Source of the DNA: Stentor coeruleus
Lineage: Eukaryota; Ciliophora; Heterotrichea; Heterotrichida; Stentoridae
Assembly: GCA_001970955.1 (NCBI GenBank)
Contig: MPUH01000901.1
Coordinates: forward strand, 1 to 30,151
DNA length: 30,151 bases
Direction: 5' to 3'
A program made the translations under genes and the position numbers. Shown here one piece after another: positions 1 through 8,088 of the stretch (position 1 is the stretch's first letter; each line of letters starts with the position of its first letter). The notes beneath the pieces were generated by a model that ran no database searches, was not told the origin of the DNA, and worked only from the letters and a program-made list of their open reading frames with translations.

Positions 1-1119
1 TTTAACTCCATTCTTAGACACAATATTATTCGTGTTCTTAAAAGAAATTTCTAAAGCTGGGTCTCCTAATTCTTTCCTTCTAGTTCCATCATTGTCTTCA
101 ATATACAATTTTTTTCTAGCTTCACTTGCTTGTTCTCCTTTTTCAAAGTCTACAAAAGCATAAGGCCGGGTTGTTGAAGTCGCTTGTCTTATTGAAATCC
201 TTTTAACTCGGCCGTATCTAGAAAAAACTTCACGAAGTTTGGCTTCTGGGGGAACCACAGCAGAATGAGAGTACCCTAAAAACAAGTTCTTAAAATTATC
301 GTCATCAATTGGGTTGAAATTCGGATTTTCTGGGGATAAAGAGTCTCCAACTATGTCAATTCGTCGTGTAGGATCGGCAAAAGCTACCTTGACTGGTCTT
401 CCGTCAACAATGATTCCATCTGCAAGTTCATAAGCTCTAGTCGCACATACAACTTTACGATATTTGATAAAAGCAAAGCCTTTAGATGAAAACATCTCGA
501 TACCCTCTATAATCCCATAGTTCTTAAAAGCATCATAAAGCAATTGCTTGTCTGTTGCTGGGGAAATATTTCCAATCCATACTTCTCTAACCATAAAAAA
601 GCTCTTGAAAAACTCAGGGACTCCTGAAATACATAAACATGAAGGTTGATGTTCTGATAGAAGACGCTCAAGCATACCTTGGTCCATAGCTTGTCCAGGT
701 TTAGGATTTGCATTATTAAGAAGCATTATATTAGTCGCTTGAGCGTTATCTTGGAATGATTGCATATTAGGCATTTGTTCATTTACTGGGGGTTTTGGTA
801 GGTGTATTGTTGGCACCGGAGGGTTTTTGTGAGGATTTTCTTTACTGAAAGTTATGGTCATGCCTTTGGTATTGAGTTCTTCCATAGCTGCTTTAGCTGA
901 ATCATAGGTTTCCATAAGGACAAAGCCATACAAATAGTCCCTTAGTGGCTGACCGTTTGAACCTTTTCTGATAATTTTCACTTCTTTCGTCCGCCCATAG
1001 GATTCGAATTGATCTTTGAGCATTTCTTGGGTGTAGTGAAGCCCGAGGTTTTTCACGTAGAGTTTCGCCCCGTCAGGAGATCTGCTTCTTGACCGCTTTC
1101 TAGAGTAATTTCCATTCAT
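1..1119 (-). CDS. Three-RRM RNA-binding protein, Spen/FPA-like (3' end outside window)
   Basis: The frame is open from the ATG at 1119-1117 to the window edge, giving 373 residues with no stop. The N-terminus is RS-rich (KRSRSRSP, residues 8-15). RRM1 lies at about 19-93 (RNP2 LYVKNL, RNP1 LYGFVLME), RRM2 at about 179-249 (VWIGNI, KGFAFIKY) and RRM3 at about 278-361 (LFLGYS, PYAFVDFE). A Gln/Asn/Pro-rich linker separates RRM1 and RRM2. Three RRMs behind a short RS leader fit Spen/FPA-type or splicing-associated RNA-binding proteins acting in the nucleus. The diagnostic C-terminal SPOC domain, if present, would lie beyond the left edge. It is divergent from the EF-hand gene, 487 bp away. RNA binding is well supported, but the Spen assignment is inference; a hnRNP- or PABP-like protein is the alternative. 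Confidence 0.85.
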   Translation of the reverse strand, partial: MNGNYSRKRSRSRSPDGAKLYVKNLGLHYTQEMLKDQFESYGRTKEVKIIRKGSNGQPLRDYLYGFVLMETYDSAKAAMEELNTKGMTITFSKENPHKNPPVPTIHLPKPPVNEQMPNMQSFQDNAQATNIMLLNNANPKPGQAMDQGMLERLLSEHQPSCLCISGVPEFFKSFFMVREVWIGNISPATDKQLLYDAFKNYGIIEGIEMFSSKGFAFIKYRKVVCATRAYELADGIIVDGRPVKVAFADPTRRIDIVGDSLSPENPNFNPIDDDNFKNLFLGYSHSAVVPPEAKLREVFSRYGRVKRISIRQATSTTRPYAFVDFEKGEQASEARKKLYIEDNDGTRRKELGDPALEISFKNTNNIVSKNGVK

Positions 1120-1606
1120 TTTTATATTATAAGTTCCTTAGGCTGGATAGGATCCGCAAAAATAAACATGGAAAGTAGATTTAGAAAGCTTACATAAACT
1201 AACAACATTTTAAACATTAAATCTATATCATAATCTCATCAGCTAAGCCCCATATCCTCCAATCACTTATTTATTCACCACAACAATTTTCAAAAACAAA
1301 TATTGTCCTATGAACTTAAATCAATCGAAAAATAATTTTATATTTGGATAATAATAAAGAAACCTCTGTCTTTAAAATGTGATATGCTAAATCGGAAAAA
1401 AATCCCTAGTCCAATATTAATTGAATCAGATATAAGCAGCTGGCAAAGCATCAATAAAAATCCTTCAAAATCCCTGGGTTTTCTATAAAAAAAATCGTTT
1501 AATTTCAATCTCATCCTAATAATTCCTACATATCTCCAAATCAAACAATTTACCTCAAATTACTATAAAATTCTTCCCCATTTACTGAATTTTAATTTAC
1601 CAATAA
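1120..1606. other. Divergent intergenic region, presumed two-way promoter
   Basis: This AT-rich 487-bp stretch separates the two head-to-head start codons. Any open frames in it are short and lack a convincing ATG start. I see no RNA gene or defined promoter element; a promoter role is inferred only from gene orientation. Confidence 0.4.
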
Positions 1607-3172
1607 ATGGGATCTTTAAGTATAGAAACAGAAAAAAAACTTGCAGATGTGATCGCTTCCATAGCTGAAGGGGAAAAAGAAGTCGAGCTTTCTAGAATCA
1701 GTTTATGCGAGAACCGAGACTTTGAACCCTATTCCACCTTTAAATCTTTAGACCGCCTATCTCTTGGCTTTATCAGTTATCTGGATTTACAAGAGTTCCT
1801 AGATAGAAACCGTATTACATATACTTCCCAAGAGGTCTTATCTTTGATCAAACAGTATGATAGTGATTCAGATGGGAGACTAGTCCTTGTTGAATTTCAT
1901 CAATTAGTCCTCCCATCGACAAATATCAATCTTAGAGACCTTGCCCAACAAAGAGTCCCATCTTTAAGACTATCTTTTGATGTAGAATTCTTATTAGCCA
2001 GATTGTTTGAAAAAGAACTTACTTTTCAAAGAAAAATTGAGATATCTAAAAGAGATTTAGCTTCAAGATATGATTTTTCTATAGTATCTGGATTTTCTGT
2101 TATAGATTATCCTAGTTCAAGCTTTTTAACTAGAGAAAAAATATACAATTTTTTGAGGAGGAATGGGAAAGTTGTTTTTGATGATGATGTTGATGCGATT
2201 CTTAGAAGAATGGATATTGATGGAGATGAAAGACTTAGCTATTCAGAATGGTCTGATACAATCCGACCTCAGGAGCCTAGGGCTAGTAGTCCTAATAGAA
2301 GGTCACCGAGTAGAGGGAGTCCAGTTCGCCATAGCTCACCATTGAGAAGATCAGGAAATAGTCCAAATCGATCAGGGACATCTTTTTATCAGAATGATAC
2401 TTCTATGAGGAGCTCGTTTACAAGGACTTCTCCTTCGAAAATGTCACCAACAAGGGCTTCGCCTAACAGATCACCTTTGACTGTATCTGAAGAATCAGAA
2501 CTGGTGAGCATTTTTTCACAGCAGATCAATCTTGAAAGAGACTTGAATGGGTCTAAAAAAGATATCGCCTTATGTTCTGACTTTACCCTTATTGACTCAT
2601 TTCAGATGTTTGACGTTAAAGATCTTGGCTATGTCAGCGAATATGACTTTGAAGACACTCTAATTGAACTTGGCCTAAGACCATTACGTGAAAATATAAC
2701 TTTGCTCTTCAAACATTTTTCATCACTAAACAACAGAAAGCTAACCTATAGTGAATTCGGTAAGCTTTTTACACCAAAAGAACCTGAATATATGAGAATC
2801 ATGAGTAGTCGAACAGCTTCTAATGTTACAAGAAGCGAAAGAAGAAGGGTATTTAATACAGATACACTTTATAAACTTACAAAAGTGTTAAGATTACATT
2901 TAGAGACTGAAAATGTAGCTGAAAGCTTAAGGCATAGACTTGCCCGAAGACCTTCTTTTAGTATGCATGAAGCTTTTCAAGCTGTTGATAAAGATAGAAA
3001 TGGGTATATAACCTATGATGAGTTCCAAGGGCTACTAGAACAACACGGGATTTTCGCTACGGTGAAAGATGTGGAGAGCTTGATGGATAGGTATGATAAG
3101 GATAAGGATGGCAGAGTGTCGTACTCTGAATTCCTTGATGAAGTTACCCCGAAGTCCCCTAAGAAATATTAG
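1607..3172 (+). CDS. Four-module, eight EF-hand-like protein (521 aa)
   Basis: The protein is built from four related modules of about 95 residues (roughly 10-103, 127-221, 297-391 and 422-516). Each has a leading helix with 'xxFS/xxFT', a first EF hand, a second EF hand, and a closing Pro-containing turn (VLPS, IRPQEP, FTPKEP, VTPKSP). Canonical Ca2+ loops are visible at 85-96 (DSDSDGRLVLVE), 461-472 (DKDRNGYITYDE) and 497-508 (DKDKDGRVSYSE). The loop at 203-214 (DIDGDERLSYSE) keeps its acidic ligands but has Glu for the usual Gly at position 6. The other four loops look degenerate. A Ser-Pro/Arg-rich linker (about 225-290, many SP dipeptides) separates modules 2 and 3 and could be phosphorylated. 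There is no signal peptide or membrane segment, so it is probably a cytosolic or cytoskeletal Ca2+ sensor. The start is an ATG preceded by AT-rich sequence. Confidence 0.93.
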   Translation: MGSLSIETEKKLADVIASIAEGEKEVELSRISLCENRDFEPYSTFKSLDRLSLGFISYLDLQEFLDRNRITYTSQEVLSLIKQYDSDSDGRLVLVEFHQLVLPSTNINLRDLAQQRVPSLRLSFDVEFLLARLFEKELTFQRKIEISKRDLASRYDFSIVSGFSVIDYPSSSFLTREKIYNFLRRNGKVVFDDDVDAILRRMDIDGDERLSYSEWSDTIRPQEPRASSPNRRSPSRGSPVRHSSPLRRSGNSPNRSGTSFYQNDTSMRSSFTRTSPSKMSPTRASPNRSPLTVSEESELVSIFSQQINLERDLNGSKKDIALCSDFTLIDSFQMFDVKDLGYVSEYDFEDTLIELGLRPLRENITLLFKHFSSLNNRKLTYSEFGKLFTPKEPEYMRIMSSRTASNVTRSERRRVFNTDTLYKLTKVLRLHLETENVAESLRHRLARRPSFSMHEAFQAVDKDRNGYITYDEFQGLLEQHGIFATVKDVESLMDRYDKDKDGRVSYSEFLDEVTPKSPKKY

Positions 3173-3250
3173 AATAGAGATAAAAGTTATATAGGAAGAT
3201 GGCATTTTGGGGATATTTTGGTACTTATGGATATAAAGTTTATTATAATT

Positions 3251-3982
3251 ATGAATCCAAAGCCTTCGCTTCTTTTACCAACTAAGCGTCCGAGGTGTGT
3301 GTTTTCAAAAACCCGGCCTAATATTGTAGTGAAAATCACTGGGAACAATTTTGTTAAAAAACTCTCACAAGAAGAAACTCAAAAACTCATATCTTATACA
3401 GAAAGCCATCCTGGCGAATATTATAAAACTGAATATTGGGCTCAAGCACTTAATGATGGTCTGAAATTCGACTCAACACCTGATGGTTTAAGACTTATAT
3501 GGCTTTCAATGCAAACGTCGTCTAAAATAGGGACAAATTTCTCATTGAGTATAACAAAACCTGGGACTTTTCAAACACCTGAAGTAGAAGAGCCGCTTTT
3601 AATCAAAAGGAACATAGTTGTGTCGACTAATAAAAATGCGAGGAAATTTTATGATGTGGGGATATTGGAGGAAAAAGCTTTGCAAAATGGGATAGTGGAA
3701 AAATTTAAGAGTGTTGTGGAGAAATGTAAAAAAATTGTCAAGAAAGAGATAAGTGAAAAAGAGGTTTTGGATTTACTAGTCTTTCACAAAGGTAATTCCA
3801 AAGAACTAATCGCGTTCCTAATCAACAACAATTCTCAAAACCAACTTCAAGTTATCTATGAAGACTGCTGCAGCCTAAATCGCCACAAAATACCCTATAG
3901 CATTTTCCTCTCTGCATACATAAAATTTAACGGTTCTGCAACTGAAATTTATAACTACTTTTCCAAGCTTCCAAAAGATTAA
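3251..3982 (+). CDS. Protein with Myb/Rap1-like segment, function uncertain (243 aa)
   Basis: I favour the ATG at 3251 (MNPKPSLLL). The frame also has an ATG at 3227, and upstream of that only a TTG. From the 3251 start, residues 38-87 look like a Rap1-type Myb helix bundle: LSQEETQKLISYTESHPG, then YWAQALNDG, then GLRLIW. Residues about 170-192 (SEKEVLDLLVFHKGNSKELI) resemble the short 'xxLLxxxGN/SxExxxFL' helical unit near the C-terminus of Rap1/TERF2IP proteins, and a similar IKFNGSATEIYNYF unit follows at about 224-237. The middle is Lys-rich. There is no signal peptide or membrane segment. It lies 78 bp after the EF-hand stop and 20 bp before the next gene. The ORF is well supported; the Rap1/Myb resemblance is a visual comparison only. 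Confidence 0.75.
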   Translation: MNPKPSLLLPTKRPRCVFSKTRPNIVVKITGNNFVKKLSQEETQKLISYTESHPGEYYKTEYWAQALNDGLKFDSTPDGLRLIWLSMQTSSKIGTNFSLSITKPGTFQTPEVEEPLLIKRNIVVSTNKNARKFYDVGILEEKALQNGIVEKFKSVVEKCKKIVKKEISEKEVLDLLVFHKGNSKELIAFLINNNSQNQLQVIYEDCCSLNRHKIPYSIFLSAYIKFNGSATEIYNYFSKLPKD

Positions 3983-4002
3983 ATATAGAATACTAATAAA
4001 AT

Positions 4003-4854
4003 ATGTCAAAGTCTCCTTCTGATCATGAAAATAAATCTCCTCCACCAGAGCCAACTAAGACTCAAGAAGATCCACCAAAGCCTATAGTCAATGAACCAAA
4101 GTCAGAAAAGCAAGATAATTTAATTGAGACCACTCATATACCTAAAGTTGTTCAGCCAGCCCACGAGCCTGTATGCTCATTATGTACAGGACAAACTGAA
4201 CCTTCAGGTCCCTTATACATCTATCTGCCTGACTCTCAGCAAGGCTACAACTATCCAATGCCTCATTTTGTTTATGAAGGTCAAAGCTATGATTATGCTC
4301 ATCACAATCAAGATTCATATAATTACCCAAGCTATCCTCATATGCCAGCCCATTATAATTATCATCACCCTCCTTATTCAGCATCGCCTTGCTATTCGTA
4401 TTTCCCCCCACTGCCTTACCATCACCCTTATCCTCATTATCCACATTTCCCTCAATATCCTTTGCATCATTCGCATCCACCTCAATATCCTTTACATCCT
4501 CAAGATTCATCTCATTTGCATCATCCACCTCATTATCCTTCACCACCTCCTGCCTATTTCAAGCCTTATTACCCGCATCATCACCCTCATCATCCTCCTC
4601 CACCACCACCAACTCACTTTAATTATGGTCAAGAATATGGTCATTATCACCCACCTCCACCTCCACCACCACCTTCAACTTTTTATCCATATGGTTATAA
4701 TGCACCTCATGCTGAAAAACCTAAGGAAAATGATTACTTTAGTTGTTATCCTGGATGGGTTGATCAATGCAAACATTGCTATGGGTCTGGATATTTGGCG
4801 ACTGGAGAACTTTGTCGCAAGTGTTTTAAGAAAAGCAAAACTAGTTATAGGTAG
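4003..4854 (+). CDS. His/Pro/Tyr-rich low-complexity protein with CxxC zinc-knuckle ends (283 aa)
   Basis: The N-terminus (1-50) is Pro/Lys/Glu-rich and disordered. Residues about 80-235 are dominated by His, Pro and Tyr, with short 'YPHYPHFPQYPLHH'-like iterations and Pro runs (PPPPPPP around 198-203 and 217-224). Cysteines sit outside this tract: C58-x2-C61 before it, C248, then C256-x2-C259-x-G-x-G and C271-x2-C274 at the C-terminus. The last four look like a DnaJ-type or zinc-ribbon knuckle. Nothing identifies an enzyme. The tract could bind metals, SH3 or WW partners, or drive condensation, but that is inference. The ATG at 4003 is 20 bp after the upstream stop. Other frames stay open here because of the simple codon composition and are not separate genes. 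Confidence 0.82.
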   Translation: MSKSPSDHENKSPPPEPTKTQEDPPKPIVNEPKSEKQDNLIETTHIPKVVQPAHEPVCSLCTGQTEPSGPLYIYLPDSQQGYNYPMPHFVYEGQSYDYAHHNQDSYNYPSYPHMPAHYNYHHPPYSASPCYSYFPPLPYHHPYPHYPHFPQYPLHHSHPPQYPLHPQDSSHLHHPPHYPSPPPAYFKPYYPHHHPHHPPPPPPTHFNYGQEYGHYHPPPPPPPPSTFYPYGYNAPHAEKPKENDYFSCYPGWVDQCKHCYGSGYLATGELCRKCFKKSKTSYR

Positions 4855-5717
4855 AATAAATAGAATAGCTTGATGAGGATTTTTGTCGCTGGTAGGTTGT
4901 AGAGTGATTTAGGAGATTTAAAAAGTAAAATAATTAGATATTATTTTAGTAAAAGAAGTTATATTAAAGAATTTTTGTTTATTGAATGATAGAGTCTGCA
5001 ATTTTGTTTTGAGAAATAAGTAAATATCCTTAATCACAAAAATTATAAATAAAGCGAGTAAGCACAAGGCTTATTTTTTACGCATTTCAATAAGCACTTC
5101 TGATGAGAGTAAATTTATTTTAATTCTAATTACTGTTATTGCTTTAAGTGATGCTGCTTTTTTATCATAATCATTTGATATTTTAATGTAAATTAAGATA
5201 TTTTCCTGCAAGATTTGCAGATAAGATGATCAGAATACTTTGATCTAGGACTTGCATTAAAAATTTGCCATTTGAGTCTTCGAACATTTTATTGGTAATT
5301 TTTCAGTGGTAATTGGTTATGGTAGCTTTCTTACTGATGATTTGGTCTTGAATTTTGGTGGTGATAATTTTTATAATGGTAATTTTTGAGTATAGTAATT
5401 TGATATAGTAATAATGATAGGTAGTTTTGATAGGTTTTCACAAGAATCACAAAAATAACTGAATTAGAGTTAGTTGAAAGCAATAATTTAATTTCTGAAT
5501 CATAAAATCTTACATTAAAACTTGGCTTATATCCTATTATGAATGACAACTATATATCAAAAGTATAATCATGATATTAAGTAAAACATAAGCTAATTAT
5601 CAACAAGTTCAAAAAACTAAACATAACTCTTTAAAACTCAATGATTATATTTTCAAAAAAAATCTAATAAAACCACCAAAATTTAATAATTATTGTAAAG
5701 TCTGTATAGAAATCAAT
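4855..5717. other. Intergenic region between convergent genes
   Basis: These 863 AT-rich bases lie between two gene 3' ends. No tRNA or known RNA was recognised. One minus-strand frame stays open for 52 codons (5229-5074) and ends at a TAA at 5073-5071. It has a lysine-rich helical-looking translation without a start codon and could be a decayed gene tail. A second frame at 5331-5549 (-) has only a TTG start and repetitive composition. A GGTAATTTTT motif recurs loosely around 5294-5390. Confidence 0.35.
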
Positions 5718-7892
5718 CTATTTAATATTATATTCAACTTTTTCTAAAACCTTATCCAAACATTCTCTATACATCAAATGCCCACTAGCTTCATCAGTAA
5801 CATCATAATTCTCAACACCCTCAATTTCTATTGGATAATTTCCTATAGCTTTTTCAAGACGCGATATAGCATATAATCTTGAAAGTATCTTATCAGTCTT
5901 ACTATATGTATTTATAAGTCTTCCTCCAACAACTTTTTTACAATCTTCCCATAATTTTATATCACAAGGTGCAGCTCCTCCAAGTAAAAGTACATCATGG
6001 ACTTTGACATTAAGCTCAATTAGACGCTGAAGACAGAAAAAAATTACCCGAGTTCCTAATGAAAATCCAACAAGTGATATGCAAGCGTTGCCTAATTTTT
6101 TAGAAGCTATAAGGTCTGCAAGAACATAACCTGTTGTTTCAGCTTTTTTAGCTCTTTTTTTAAAAGGGTTGCTTCTGTACAGCATAGCTAAATGAGCAAC
6201 TTTTACAATAGGTGCTGCTACAATGACCCCAATTGTATTTAAAATAGTCGAAAAAAGTTCTTTTTTTACCATTTTTTTCTCAGTGCCCGAGTCCCATCTA
6301 AGAGCATATGTATTTCCTTGGAATTTGTAATTAACTAGACCAGCCCATGAATCCCACATGTTATCCTCTTGAGAAAGCCAGCCTGAGACAACTATTGTTG
6401 TGCTTAGGGATGATACATTTTTTATAAGTTCAAGGGAAAATTCTTTGATTTTTTTTGATGGGAGAATTGATTTTGCTAGTTTTGATGTTAAAGATAAGGC
6501 ACCTTTAAAATATCTATTGCGGTTGGGCTTTTCAGAAAGGTCCTCAATTTTATCAGCGAAGTTTTTGCATTTTTTTGAATACTCCTCTCTGATATAATCA
6601 GTCATATTAATCACATCTTCTTCAATATCCCAAGATGGTATCTGCTCCACAATTTTCCTTTCAGTAATCAAAACTAAACTCCATTCAGTCATTTTTGGAT
6701 GAATTCCTAATATGCTCTCATACTTTCTATCAAAAGCTGCATCCAAAATATTCCTTATCCATTCTCGACCTTGAGCTTCAAATCTCCTTTCTATTGTTTC
6801 AAAAATAAACCCTGAATACGCTCCAGAAATCACTAATACTAGACTAACTATAGTAAAAAATCGACCAACTTGATCTGTATTCTCTAAAAATTTCTGCACA
6901 TTCATATCAAGATTATCTTTAATGCCAACTTTTCCTTGATAATCTAAATCTTCGCCAAGGTCCAAAACCTTTATTAGTTCATCACATAAATAATTTGGCC
7001 ACTCAATCCCTTTAGGAAACACAGACAATGCTATATCAATTAAAGCTTCTCTACAATATTGACTACATAATGTTTTGTCAAAAGCTGCAAGTTCTTTGTG
7101 TTGGATTTTTAATAGGATTGTGTCAAGAAATATTGAAAAGTTGTACTCAAGTTTTTCGAATTCCTCATCTCGAGCTTGCATCCAATGCTCAGTAATACGA
7201 TTCTTAATCATATTTTGATACAAATTCAATAATACACTAGGGAAAATATGATAGCTTTCTAAAGTGAAGCTGGCAACTTTTTCACTTTCTTGTCCGCATA
7301 AGAGTATTATTTTCGTATATTGCTCCTTACTTGTCAAACCAAGCACTGAGTTTGTTATTTCATCACTTGCTTTATATCTTTCATCAATATAACTTCTGAT
7401 TTTTGCATCCATAGACATAAATAGATTAGGCTTAGCAACTTTGCAAGCTTCAACCACTTTTTCATCCAAACTACTAAGAACTTCATTAAAGCCATTCAAA
7501 ATCTCTTCATTCCCCATATAATTTCTATGTATTTCTGATAATCTTTCATAAGCTTCTGTTAAAAAGTCTTGTATTTTTCCAAAGAACTCTTGATAATTTG
7601 CACTTACTGAAAGAATTTGTATTAGTTTTCCAGCTTCTTGTTCGACTTGATCACTTAGTAATGCTTTTATAGCTTCGATATTGGCTTCTAAGAAATTTTC
7701 AACTGTAGCATTGCGAACTCGAGCTAGATCATTTGCTTCCAAAGGTCCTTGAATTTTGTTTTTTTCCATTGATTGCTCTAAATTGTAAGCCCAACATTGC
7801 TCTAAGGTTTTTGGATTCTGAGGGTATTTTATTGTCTCATTCCAAGCAGTTAGTTCTTCTACAATTTTTTTCAGGTCTCTTTTTTTTACCAT
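5718..7892 (-). CDS. TMCO4-like (DUF726) alpha/beta-hydrolase membrane protein (724 aa)
   Basis: The C-terminal half matches the DUF726/TMCO4 family. It has VVSGWLSQEDNMWDSW (about 501-516) followed by YALRWDSG (529-536), then the nucleophile elbow LVGFSLGTR (607-615, Ser611). The late core is VLLLGGAAPCD with INTYSKTDKIL (Asp667) and DEASGHLMY (His705). Ser611, Asp667 and His705 form a complete candidate catalytic triad. Hydrophobic segments at about 343-363 and 548-570 could be membrane-spanning. The N-terminal 340 residues are helical and acidic without a recognised domain. Family members are ER/Golgi membrane proteins with poorly known substrates. The gene starts at an ATG at 7892-7890 and is convergent with the His/Pro-rich gene. 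The family assignment is strong; the reaction is not known. Confidence 0.9.
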   Translation of the reverse strand: MVKKRDLKKIVEELTAWNETIKYPQNPKTLEQCWAYNLEQSMEKNKIQGPLEANDLARVRNATVENFLEANIEAIKALLSDQVEQEAGKLIQILSVSANYQEFFGKIQDFLTEAYERLSEIHRNYMGNEEILNGFNEVLSSLDEKVVEACKVAKPNLFMSMDAKIRSYIDERYKASDEITNSVLGLTSKEQYTKIILLCGQESEKVASFTLESYHIFPSVLLNLYQNMIKNRITEHWMQARDEEFEKLEYNFSIFLDTILLKIQHKELAAFDKTLCSQYCREALIDIALSVFPKGIEWPNYLCDELIKVLDLGEDLDYQGKVGIKDNLDMNVQKFLENTDQVGRFFTIVSLVLVISGAYSGFIFETIERRFEAQGREWIRNILDAAFDRKYESILGIHPKMTEWSLVLITERKIVEQIPSWDIEEDVINMTDYIREEYSKKCKNFADKIEDLSEKPNRNRYFKGALSLTSKLAKSILPSKKIKEFSLELIKNVSSLSTTIVVSGWLSQEDNMWDSWAGLVNYKFQGNTYALRWDSGTEKKMVKKELFSTILNTIGVIVAAPIVKVAHLAMLYRSNPFKKRAKKAETTGYVLADLIASKKLGNACISLVGFSLGTRVIFFCLQRLIELNVKVHDVLLLGGAAPCDIKLWEDCKKVVGGRLINTYSKTDKILSRLYAISRLEKAIGNYPIEIEGVENYDVTDEASGHLMYRECLDKVLEKVEYNIK

Positions 7893-8088
7893 TTATTAGG
7901 ATGGAAACTTTATGAGAAAGTAACTATTACATAATATTCTTAGGTTATAAGAATTAAAATATTTTTAAGGGGTTTTAGCTGATATAATAGTGTGATTAGC
8001 ATAATTTATTAGCTTAAAATTTAAAAGGTATTATTTAATTTCGTAATATTTACGCTTGGCAATAAAATTATTAATCTAAGTTCTGTAA

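Noticed and set aside
447..461. GT...AG 15-mers inside the RRM gene and others, as further introns
   Set aside because: The RRM gene frame is continuous and matches RRM structure; candidate 15-mers checked (for example GTTTATGTATTTCAG on the minus strand near 632-646) lack the GTAA start or A at position 10, and removing that one would create a stop.
1338..1544. 68-codon minus-strand frame between the RRM and EF-hand genes
   Set aside because: No ATG start, hydrophobic AT-driven composition, and it lies in the presumed promoter region.
4124..4873. Long alternative-frame ORFs on both strands over the His/Pro/Tyr-rich gene
   Set aside because: They follow from the simple CAT/CCA/TAT composition; their translations are low-complexity Ile/His/Leu or Asp/Asn strings with no domain.
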